A DNA stretch of 42,238 nucleotides from a virus. The translations under genes were made by a program, and so were the position numbers. The DNA lies in the IMG/VR virus record IMGVR_UViG_3300030118_004073, positions 1 through 42,238 of that record; one strand, 5' to 3'. The notes beneath the pieces are model-generated. The model saw only the letters and a list, made by a program, of their open reading frames with translations. It did not search any database and had not been told where the DNA came from. Shown in pieces: positions 18,879 to 26,277 of the stretch; position 1 is the stretch's first letter; the number at the start of each line of letters is the position of its first letter.

Positions 18879-21305
18879 TTATACGCTAGGCTCAAATTGA
18901 CCTACGTCAAATCCACCTCCCATACTGTCATTTGCAGATTCAAAATCTACAGGTTGACCGTCACCTGTTCTTTGGTTTATAAGTTTGCTTTGTTGAGACG
19001 CTTGCATTTTAGTTCTATTATCTTTTCTGTCTTCACGAGCAGACTCTCTGTCAGACAAACTTTTAGTTTCTTTTTCTTTTAGTTGCATATTGTAAAAATG
19101 CTCTAACTGCATTAACTGTTTTTTCAAATCAGCTTCGCTCATCATTTCTTGTTTTTTAAACTCTGATCTTTGAGCTTCTAACTGCATTTCTGTTTGAGCT
19201 AGCATTTGCTGTTTTTGAACTTCAGCTTGTGCTGCTGCGGCTGCAGACTGTTGGTTTAACTGTGCTTGCTGCTGCATGTTTTGTTGTGCTATTTTTTGAT
19301 CTAGCTCTTGCTTTTTCTTTCTACGTACTTTTAACAACTGGTTAGCTAGTTTTAAATTTCTAACCTCTCTAACGTCAATAGCATCTTCTAAATTTATACT
19401 TTGTTGTTGCAATGCCATTTGTATATTGTTTTCTAACAACTGTTTTTCTTCTTCATCTGGTTGTAGCTCTATAAATATACCAAAGTCGTGTAAATGTAAG
19501 TCTTTTAGTTCTTGTAAAACACCAACATTAAACGCGCCTATTTTTTGCACAAAAGCTTCTTTTGTTGGTGAATACTCTAAAACATCTGATATCCTTAATG
19601 ATAAACACTCTGCTATTTCAGCTGTTAAAAACAAACCTGCGTCTAATATGTGTCTTGTAGCTGTGTTGCTATTAGCGGCTGCAATTTTTTGTATACCAAC
19701 CAATGCGTTTTTATCAGGCATACTACCATCTCTTGCTTCGTTAAGACCAGTAGCATCTCTAATCATTTGCATGTAGTAGTTATACGTTTGTATTAAGCTT
19801 TGCATTTTAGCACCACCATTACCACTTGCTATTTCTTGTATAGGCACTCTACCTGGATTCATATCACCATCAGCTGTCATTGATCTACCAATAACACTAC
19901 CTGTTTGGAAAAACATGTTTAAAGCTTCTTGCGGATTATAGTTTGTACCATTACCTAAGTCTATCTCTGCAAGTCCATCAGCATCTAAGTATATACCATC
20001 AGGTATCATACGTGACATTACTTGCTGTAGTTTTAAATGTGTTAACTGTATCATATCAGCAAAACCAGTTGTTCTACTAACTAAACTTTCTATTTTACCG
20101 TTGTACATACGAGGAGCGACAATAGCGTAATTCATTTTTACTTTAGTATAATCACTTTTTGGACGCATCATGTTTTTAGCTAGTCCCCAGTGTAATAGTT
20201 TGTTAGTGCCAAGTATTACAGCGCCTTCATATAAAACTTCTACAGCTTTTTCTAGTTTTGTAAAGTCTCCTTGTAGTTCAGCTGGTGGATTGAACTGATC
20301 TGTTTTTAATATAGCTTTAACACCACCAGTTCTAGTGTTTTTCATTTTATAAACCTCGTTGTTATAAGTTTTGTAATTAAAATATAACACTTGAATTTTA
20401 TTGCTATCGTACTTTCCTTGACTAACATATCTTTGATTATATGCTAACTCGTTATAAGGTTTTGTTTTTTGTATTTCTTCAAGCTCAGCCGCTGTTAAAT
20501 CAGGAAACTGTTTTATTAATTCGTTTACAGGTATTGTTTTTACTTCACCTATATAATATATATCTTCAAAATACGGAGACTCTGTATAAGAATAAACTAT
20601 TTTTGCAGGGTCAACGTAATCTACTGTAATACCGGTTGATTTAGAGTAATTAGTTTTTACAGCTCCAATACCTAAAACTGTTAAATCATATAAATATCTT
20701 TTTCTAACTAAATCATAATTATTACCATCAAGCATACAGTTAATAGCTTCTTCTTCTGCTATTTCAATACCTTGTTTATAGTTTAACTGCATATGTAAAG
20801 AAAGCTCCTCTTCATTAGCAGGTAACTCTTCTGTTTCAAACTCACTTGTTCTTACATCAATACCTTCTTGAGCTGCCATCTGTGTAAAAGGTATGCTTTT
20901 CATATCTTCAAGCACATCCTCCATGTATTTAGTTCTTTTTTCAACACCAAAAGGATCTTGAGAATAAGCTCTTATATCGTAAACTCTTTGTGACATGCCA
21001 TTAACTACTATATCAACAAACTTAGGTATAATAGGTACTGGCTTCCAGTCTAAATTTAAATAAGATAAATCACCGTTTATAGACAACTCATCTTTATATT
21101 TTTGTATTGATTGTTCGCCTCTAGCGTACGATCTTAATTTGTGAAAATTATCTTTACCTCTTTGATACTTGCTATTTAAACCACCGTCTTCAAACCACTC
21201 AGCTTCAATAGCTTTAGCAACTTTTAAACCGTACTCTGCCGAGTTTTTATACTCGTCGCTTACGTTTTGTTTAGGAAAATAATCTTGTGAAACAGCTTCT
21301 GCCAT
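18879..21305 (-). CDS. Portal protein (808 aa)
   Basis: The portal forms the dodecameric DNA channel at one capsid vertex. Evidence: it lies directly after the large terminase (gap of 1 base) and before the scaffold; its length is in the range of large podovirus portals; the N-terminal region (residues 40-110) has a KLRSYARGEQSIQKYKDE segment and a following LDWKPVPIIPKFVDIVVNGM segment, which I recognise from portals of crAss-like phages. Residues about 635-770 form a long Gln/Ala/Glu/Lys-rich coiled coil, likely the barrel and crown helices, followed by a flexible acidic tail. No enzyme motif is expected or seen. Confidence 0.82.
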   Translation of the reverse strand: MAEAVSQDYFPKQNVSDEYKNSAEYGLKVAKAIEAEWFEDGGLNSKYQRGKDNFHKLRSYARGEQSIQKYKDELSINGDLSYLNLDWKPVPIIPKFVDIVVNGMSQRVYDIRAYSQDPFGVEKRTKYMEDVLEDMKSIPFTQMAAQEGIDVRTSEFETEELPANEEELSLHMQLNYKQGIEIAEEEAINCMLDGNNYDLVRKRYLYDLTVLGIGAVKTNYSKSTGITVDYVDPAKIVYSYTESPYFEDIYYIGEVKTIPVNELIKQFPDLTAAELEEIQKTKPYNELAYNQRYVSQGKYDSNKIQVLYFNYKTYNNEVYKMKNTRTGGVKAILKTDQFNPPAELQGDFTKLEKAVEVLYEGAVILGTNKLLHWGLAKNMMRPKSDYTKVKMNYAIVAPRMYNGKIESLVSRTTGFADMIQLTHLKLQQVMSRMIPDGIYLDADGLAEIDLGNGTNYNPQEALNMFFQTGSVIGRSMTADGDMNPGRVPIQEIASGNGGAKMQSLIQTYNYYMQMIRDATGLNEARDGSMPDKNALVGIQKIAAANSNTATRHILDAGLFLTAEIAECLSLRISDVLEYSPTKEAFVQKIGAFNVGVLQELKDLHLHDFGIFIELQPDEEEKQLLENNIQMALQQQSINLEDAIDVREVRNLKLANQLLKVRRKKKQELDQKIAQQNMQQQAQLNQQSAAAAAQAEVQKQQMLAQTEMQLEAQRSEFKKQEMMSEADLKKQLMQLEHFYNMQLKEKETKSLSDRESAREDRKDNRTKMQASQQSKLINQRTGDGQPVDFESANDSMGGGFDVGQFEPSV

Positions 21306-21306
21306 A

Positions 21307-23523
21307 TTAGTTTTCTATTATTTTAGAAGTATAACCATCGTTTTTATATCTAGCTATACTTATATTTAATTTTTGTCTTTGTACTGTTGCGTTAGGCTTG
21401 TATAAATGTCTATTGCAAGCCATAATTGCTAAACCGCTACTTATAGCAGCGTCAAATTTTGTACGTTTGTTTATATCAAATCTAGCCCAGTCATTTAAAG
21501 TGTCATTAAAATACATATTACCTATGCTACCATCTGGTTTTGTTCCTACGTTGTTTTGTATATACATTTCAATAGCAGCTGCATGCGCTTGTTTAATATC
21601 TTCACTTGAGTTTGGTATGCCACCTATTTCTTTTTCTGCAACAGAAAGTTTATTCCAAACTTTGTCAGGTCTATTCATACTATAACCTCTATATCCTCTA
21701 CGCCTTAAATAGTATAGTAATCTTGGTTTGTTGTTTTCTGCAAGTAAAGGCATACCGTAAAATACTAGTGCCATTAATACATCTTCAAAAAACATATCTG
21801 CAGTTTGTGGTCTTGCTACATATTCTAAAAAAAACTGACTTGGTGGCGCGTCTTCCATGCTAAACTTAGTTAAGCCATGTAAAGCGCCTTTTGATCCTCT
21901 ACCGTCTACCGTGCCACTAATGTCGTAGCTATCACAACCAAAAGCACCCATATGATCGTTGCCAGGATATTTCGTGCCATTTTTTATTATTATATTGTTT
22001 TGCAAATTACTGGGTGGTGTCCAGCTAATTTTAAATCTACCTTTTAAATCTGGATAAAATATAACGCTTGTGTCTTGAACGCCATTTAACCATTGAAAGT
22101 TACCTGTTGAAATGCCTAGTGTTCTTGACATTTCTTCATTGTAATCTATTTGTTCGTATATTTTTACTAAGTTAAATATACTGTTTTGTGCCTCATCTCT
22201 AAACGCATGCTCAGTAGTTCTTGGAAACTGGCGGTAAAATTCGTTTAATGCGTCGCTATCTCCTTTTAAACCATCGGCTTCGTTTTGCCAGTGATCTACA
22301 ATACCTACGTCTATTAATTCCCCGTCGGGTCCGACAACATCTGCGTCAGGACTATTAAATACTGGATATCCGTGTTCATCAATAAATCCTTCGTAGTTCC
22401 ATTCCATTGGGATAAACAAAGAGTAAAGGCCAGACTTCGTTTGACCATTTCTATTTCTTTGTGTGACATCTGATGCGTTGTATAGTTTTTTAAAATTGTC
22501 TCCACCTTTATCTAATGCGTTTGAAGTTGAGCCCATCATACATTTACCAACTATTCTACTACCTAATCGCAAACATGTCTTTGTAACTCTCCAGTTATTT
22601 AATATATTATCAGGTCTTTCCCACTTACCACTTTCATCATGTACTAACAGGTTAAGCTTTTCTCCGTCATAACTATTGTCACCTGTATTTTTCCAATCAA
22701 TAGTAGTATCAAGTCCAACCAAGTCTTCCTGCTGTTCGTTTGTAGTAATTTTTTTACGCGTAAACTTACTTGCAGGAACCCTATAAGCAAGTTCAGACTT
22801 AGGTCTGTCCATACCATCTTGAATCGGTTTAAAGAAAAACGGATAATTGATTGATATTGGAACAACTTTATCTGTAAACATTTTTTTAGCATCTGCACCT
22901 GTTTTAGAGAGTATACCAAACCTACTATCACTTGCTAATGTAGCTTGGTTAACTGTTTCTGCTGAAGACATGAAAGAAAATCCAGACCTACGATTTTTAA
23001 GGTAGCATATCCCGTAACATCTTTTGTCGGCTTTACAAGCTTCCCAGAATATATAAAATAGTCGATTTGCTTCTCTAAAATCAGGCGCACCTACATCTAT
23101 TTTACTCCACTGCAAGTACATATAATGTGTACCTGTTATATATGTTGGTGTGCCTTTGTTATTAAACCAAAAACCTTGCTCTCTACGCTTGAACTCTTCA
23201 TCTATATAGTCATACCACTGTTCTTTAGCTTCGTCAGGGTAGGCTCTCCAGTCAAATATATTTTTTAATTTACTTAACTGTTTTGGCTGTTCAAATCTAA
23301 CCCACTTTTTTTCTTTGTTGCTATACACACTGCTAGCTTTTGGCAAAGCTATTTTAAGGTTTTGTATTTCGTATATATCACCTATTTGACCTGTTCTACT
23401 TATAACAACAACATCGTGCTCTTTGTTATAGCCATACCTCCACTTTTTACTTTTATTTAATCTAGTTATAGTGGTTTTTTTTATAGGCTCTATTACATTT
23501 AAAAGCTTTTGTTCGTAACTCAT
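21307..23523 (-). CDS. terL: Terminase large subunit (738 aa)
   Basis: ATP-driven DNA packaging motor with a headful or end-cutting nuclease. The ATPase part has a deviant Walker A at residues 176-183 (KNRRSGFS), a Walker B strand at 291-297 (NLLVHDE, with Asp296-Glu297) and a GSTSN coupling motif at 331-335. The nuclease part has an RNase H-like first acidic strand FGCDSYDISG at 528-537 with Asp531, a likely second acid Glu596 in LLAENN, and a later Asp in KFDAAISSGLA near residue 700. The N-terminal FNNKGTPTYITGTHYMYLQW-like region (residues 120-139) is typical of the crAss-like/Bacteroidota podovirus branch as I recall it. The start overlaps the small-subunit stop by 3 bases (ATG-TGA overlap), indicating coupled translation. 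Confidence 0.9.
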   Translation of the reverse strand: MSYEQKLLNVIEPIKKTTITRLNKSKKWRYGYNKEHDVVVISRTGQIGDIYEIQNLKIALPKASSVYSNKEKKWVRFEQPKQLSKLKNIFDWRAYPDEAKEQWYDYIDEEFKRREQGFWFNNKGTPTYITGTHYMYLQWSKIDVGAPDFREANRLFYIFWEACKADKRCYGICYLKNRRSGFSFMSSAETVNQATLASDSRFGILSKTGADAKKMFTDKVVPISINYPFFFKPIQDGMDRPKSELAYRVPASKFTRKKITTNEQQEDLVGLDTTIDWKNTGDNSYDGEKLNLLVHDESGKWERPDNILNNWRVTKTCLRLGSRIVGKCMMGSTSNALDKGGDNFKKLYNASDVTQRNRNGQTKSGLYSLFIPMEWNYEGFIDEHGYPVFNSPDADVVGPDGELIDVGIVDHWQNEADGLKGDSDALNEFYRQFPRTTEHAFRDEAQNSIFNLVKIYEQIDYNEEMSRTLGISTGNFQWLNGVQDTSVIFYPDLKGRFKISWTPPSNLQNNIIIKNGTKYPGNDHMGAFGCDSYDISGTVDGRGSKGALHGLTKFSMEDAPPSQFFLEYVARPQTADMFFEDVLMALVFYGMPLLAENNKPRLLYYLRRRGYRGYSMNRPDKVWNKLSVAEKEIGGIPNSSEDIKQAHAAAIEMYIQNNVGTKPDGSIGNMYFNDTLNDWARFDINKRTKFDAAISSGLAIMACNRHLYKPNATVQRQKLNISIARYKNDGYTSKIIEN

Positions 23524-23795
23524 TTTGATCTGCCTTCAGCAAAGCCCTTAAACACTTTACTTTCTTTTTTAACTTCCTTACCTTCAAGTATGTTTTCTTC
23601 TTCTTGTATTCTGTTTAATATTTCAAAAGCATCGAATATAGCTAGCTTTTTTGTAGCAGCTGCGTTTTTAAGCCTATCAGCACTAACATCATCTTCTGTG
23701 TTAGTTATTATTTTTTCTTTAGCAACGTTAATTAATTCTTCAACTGCTCTGTGCCCAGCTTGGATTATAAGCTTCTTCGTTTCCTTGATATTCAT
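23520..23795 (-). CDS. Probable terminase small subunit (91 aa)
   Basis: All-helical, charged 91-aa protein encoded directly upstream of and overlapping the large terminase gene. It has KETKKLIIQAGHRAVEELI near the N-terminus and a central DRLKNAAATKKLAIFDAFEI helix pair, consistent with the oligomerisation core of small terminases. I chose the ATG at 23795 over the in-frame ATG at 23882 because the upstream 29 residues are hydrophobic, unlike the rest, and would overlap the preceding gene by 143 bases. With the chosen start the overlap is 56 bases. The call rests on position and helical character; no helix-turn-helix is obvious. Confidence 0.68.
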   Translation of the reverse strand: MNIKETKKLIIQAGHRAVEELINVAKEKIITNTEDDVSADRLKNAAATKKLAIFDAFEILNRIQEEENILEGKEVKKESKVFKGFAEGRSK

Positions 23796-24330
23796 ATTTA
23801 ATTGTAATATTATTAGATTTAACTCGATACAACCTTTTGCCATCAATAACAAACTCATATTTAGAGTTAGGTGTAAAGCCAATTAAAGATCCTTTTTCAA
23901 CAACACCATCAGTGTGTATAACAATACCTTTAAAAGGTTCTTCTTTGTCTTCAGAAAAAATATTTGTGTTTTTAATAGGTTGTACAAAACAATAACCTTC
24001 TATACAAAACCACTCATTATTTCTTTTGTATGCAAAAACTTGATCGTAAGATATTATAAAATCGTTACGGTTTAAAAAAGCTCTACCGTTACGCTCTATA
24101 CCTTTCATATCATGGTATCTTCTAAAAACATTATGATGAACAACTATTTCATCTCCTATTTTTATTGGCGTGTATATCGCCAGCGGCACTTGTTTAACAA
24201 TAGCGTTTCTATTTATATATTTGTGGTTAAATATTTCTGTGTTTAAAACTAACTCAGAATCACCAACTTTTTTTGTATTGTTATATCTTTGGCCTACTGG
24301 TGATATAATGTAGTCATATAAGCATTTCAT
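23740..24330 (-). CDS. Putative tandem GroES-like protein (196 aa)
   Basis: Inference from reading it against the GroES encoded at 37503-37760. Domain 1 (residues about 4-103): an opening strand, a loop (KKVGDSELVLNTE) at the GroES mobile-loop position, then PIKIGDEIVVHHNVFRR, matching the GroES GD-x-V strand, and a closing DFIISYDQVFAYK, matching the last strands. Domain 2 (110-182) repeats the pattern: YCFVQPIK, a loop, VIHTDGVVEKGSLIGFTPNS, and a final LYRVKSNNITIKYEY. GroES-type proteins cap chaperonin rings. The gene sits upstream of the terminase genes and overlaps the small subunit by 56 bases, so it may act in head assembly. I recall homologues in marine Bacteroidota phages annotated only as hypothetical. 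A different small beta-barrel is the alternative. Confidence 0.5.
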   Translation of the reverse strand: MKCLYDYIISPVGQRYNNTKKVGDSELVLNTEIFNHKYINRNAIVKQVPLAIYTPIKIGDEIVVHHNVFRRYHDMKGIERNGRAFLNRNDFIISYDQVFAYKRNNEWFCIEGYCFVQPIKNTNIFSEDKEEPFKGIVIHTDGVVEKGSLIGFTPNSKYEFVIDGKRLYRVKSNNITIKYEYQGNEEAYNPSWAQSS

Positions 24331-24551
24331 TAGTATTGTAAATCGTACTCTATAGCTACAGCCATATTTTTGTTAAAATCTTTCCAAGGTAAAACATCTT
24401 TGTTTTTTTTAATATAAACAGAATATTTATCCTCTTCTTCTATAATATGACATATAGTATGACCGCCATAAACTTCTTGATCAACAGCATAATGCATTGC
24501 ATCATTTTTGTAATTAGACCCTATACTTATTTTACGAATTACTTTTGCCAT
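24330..24551 (-). CDS. Conserved-looking small protein (73 aa), unknown
   Basis: Not recognised functionally. A compact alpha/beta protein opening with AKVIRKISIGSNYKNDAMHY and containing a GGHTICHIIEE segment near residues 29-39. No membrane segment or cysteine pair. It overlaps the upstream 91-aa gene by 20 bases and shares one base with the start of the GroES-like gene downstream, so the three are translated from one message. Context suggests a minor assembly or packaging role, without direct evidence. Confidence 0.6.
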   Translation of the reverse strand: MAKVIRKISIGSNYKNDAMHYAVDQEVYGGHTICHIIEEEDKYSVYIKKNKDVLPWKDFNKNMAVAIEYDLQY

Positions 24552-24807
24552 CTTTAACTTCAGTAATTACTCCAGTTCGTATATCAACGTCTACTTTACC
24601 ATATTTTTCTTGCAGCTCAGAACTAATTGCTTGCATTTTTTGCTGTAACTCTACATAGTTATGCAATAACATATGTTTTTTTATTTCAACTTCAGCTATT
24701 TGCAACTTAGCAATATTCATTTGATCTGCGTGTCCTTGTAAACCTTCTAACTCTTCTTTTGTTAGTTTTTTAGCCAAGTCTACTTTAGGTGTTTTTCTTT
24801 TTGCCAT
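24532..24807 (-). CDS. Small coiled-coil protein (91 aa), unknown
   Basis: After a basic start (MAKRKTPKVDLAKKLTKEEL) the chain from about residue 17 to 70 is a continuous amphipathic helix rich in Gln, Glu, Lys and Leu, likely a coiled coil, followed by a short beta-like C-terminus (VDVDIRTGVITEV). It lies first in the small-gene cluster before the terminase, overlapping the next gene by 20 bases. Possible roles are a minor head protein or chaperone; there is no specific evidence. The 74 bases upstream (24808-24881) are AT-rich without an obvious strong terminator. Confidence 0.58.
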   Translation of the reverse strand: MAKRKTPKVDLAKKLTKEELEGLQGHADQMNIAKLQIAEVEIKKHMLLHNYVELQQKMQAISSELQEKYGKVDVDIRTGVITEVKDGKSNS

Positions 24808-24881
24808 AATTTTATTTAATTTAAGTTAATTTATTGTTATTTATCTACTTATAATATTACATGAAATAGTGATTAATTACA

Positions 24882-25142
24882 CTAATCATCTAGTTCTGAT
24901 ATATATGTGTTTTCTTCTAGCTCTTCAACTTCAATGCCCGTGCCATCACCTACCCAACTACTATGATTTGTAAACGTGTAGTTTGAGCAAGTTTCTATAT
25001 TGTTAAACTTACGTATACGGTCGTTGACAGTGTCTATTGTAGCTATTATTCTTTGTGTACGATCTATGCTTTTACGCATAAACGTTATATTTTCTTTATT
25101 AAGTGTATCAAATACCTCTGCTGTTACTATATAATAATTCAT
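24882..25142 (-). CDS. Small hypothetical protein (86 aa)
   Basis: Not recognised. The N-terminal half is alpha/beta (MNYYIVTAEVFDTLNKENIT, then a basic helix with RKSIDRTQRII), and the C-terminus is acidic (VEELEENTYISELDD). No signal peptide or membrane segment. It begins 1 base after the LamG protein gene ends and is therefore probably co-transcribed with the fibre genes. Coding is supported by its tight spacing and a normal amino-acid composition. Confidence 0.55.
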   Translation of the reverse strand: MNYYIVTAEVFDTLNKENITFMRKSIDRTQRIIATIDTVNDRIRKFNNIETCSNYTFTNHSSWVGDGTGIEVEELEENTYISELDD

Positions 25143-25143
25143 T

Positions 25144-26277
25144 TTATTTATTTACTATTGATGAACCTCCAGATATTGCAAAGTTATCGTTTCCGTCTAT
25201 ACTAATATTACCATTAACTTCAAAATTCCAATATCCTATTAAGTTAGAACTAGCGCTATGAGTTTCAGGATCTATTGCTGTACCGCTGTTATATAAAGAT
25301 GTAACTTCACTGTCACTAAGTTGTTTATTCCAGATAGTTAAATCATTATATACTGTGGCTGAACCATCACCACACTTTTGTTGTAAAGTTGAAGCGTTTG
25401 AGTGTTCACCGTTACTACCTAAACTCCACAACCTATCATTAGTAGTACTCATTGGATAACTAGACCTATTACCAGAGTTGTTATTTGTTTGTATTGGAGC
25501 AGTACCCATACCATTTGCATTCCAATATAATCTCAATGAAGCTGCTGTATTAGTACCATCATTAGTTACAGTAATCATTGTATAGTCAGTTTCATTACCA
25601 CCATCACCATCACCAGTATAACCTCTATTTGCAGCGCTCCAAAACGTAGTACCTAAACCTGCGGCTTGGTAACCAGCTTGATAAATTCCAGAGTTAGCAT
25701 GAAACAACCAACCACCTTGATTATACCATTGACCACTACCAGCAACGTTACCATACCTAACTTCTATTCTATTAGTGTTTTCAGCATATATAATTTTAAC
25801 CATATCTTCAATTTGCTTAGCCGCACCTGATTTTTGACTAATAACAAAATGTATATTAGTATTTAAGTTGGCTGTCCAACCAGCTTTTACCCAAAAAGAT
25901 ATTGACCACGTTGAAGCACCTGTAATATTAAATGTATCGTCAGTGTCAGTAAATTTAATTGCATTGGCAGTACCTACAGATGTTGTTTTAGAAACTGCTT
26001 TAGTATTTGTAAATGGAGCGGCTGCGTCCTGATCATAACCACTAAATATACTAAGATCTAACTGTGATTCACCATCATAAACACCATTGGTAATACCTTG
26101 TATATTAAAATTACTTAAATAATCTGGAGAGTTTTGATTTAAAGTTTTTGAAGCAATATAAGCTGCCATATCAATATTAGCATCATCTGAACCATCTGAT
26201 GCAGCTGCTGCATATGCTTCGTCTTTAAGCTCTTTATATATACCGTAATTATCTATATTAGTACTAGGAATTGCCAT
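25144..26277 (-). CDS. LamG/concanavalin A-like lectin-domain tail protein (377 aa)
   Basis: Residues about 105-350 show the pattern of laminin G-type jelly-roll domains: a strand with STWSISFWVKAG, a middle strand-rich part, and the closing YNDLTIWNKQLSDSEVTSLY segment followed by a final WNFE strand. In phages such domains bind carbohydrates as part of fibres or adhesins. Residues 1-100 are more helical and acidic and may attach the protein to the tail. The gene overlaps the 3' end of the 1520-aa fibre gene by 14 bases, so the two are coupled and may form one fibre complex. It could equally be a virion decoration protein. Confidence 0.72.
   Translation of the reverse strand: MAIPSTNIDNYGIYKELKDEAYAAAASDGSDDANIDMAAYIASKTLNQNSPDYLSNFNIQGITNGVYDGESQLDLSIFSGYDQDAAAPFTNTKAVSKTTSVGTANAIKFTDTDDTFNITGASTWSISFWVKAGWTANLNTNIHFVISQKSGAAKQIEDMVKIIYAENTNRIEVRYGNVAGSGQWYNQGGWLFHANSGIYQAGYQAAGLGTTFWSAANRGYTGDGDGGNETDYTMITVTNDGTNTAASLRLYWNANGMGTAPIQTNNNSGNRSSYPMSTTNDRLWSLGSNGEHSNASTLQQKCGDGSATVYNDLTIWNKQLSDSEVTSLYNSGTAIDPETHSASSNLIGYWNFEVNGNISIDGNDNFAISGGSSIVNK

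Noticed and set aside
22644-22931. Second minus-strand frame inside the large terminase gene
   Set aside because: Out-of-frame overlap within an intact terminase; no independent start context, and low-quality composition.
23796-23882. Longer N-terminus for the small terminase starting at 23882
   Set aside because: The extra 29 residues are hydrophobic and unlike the rest, and would overlap the upstream gene by 143 bases; the ATG at 23795 gives a coherent helical protein.
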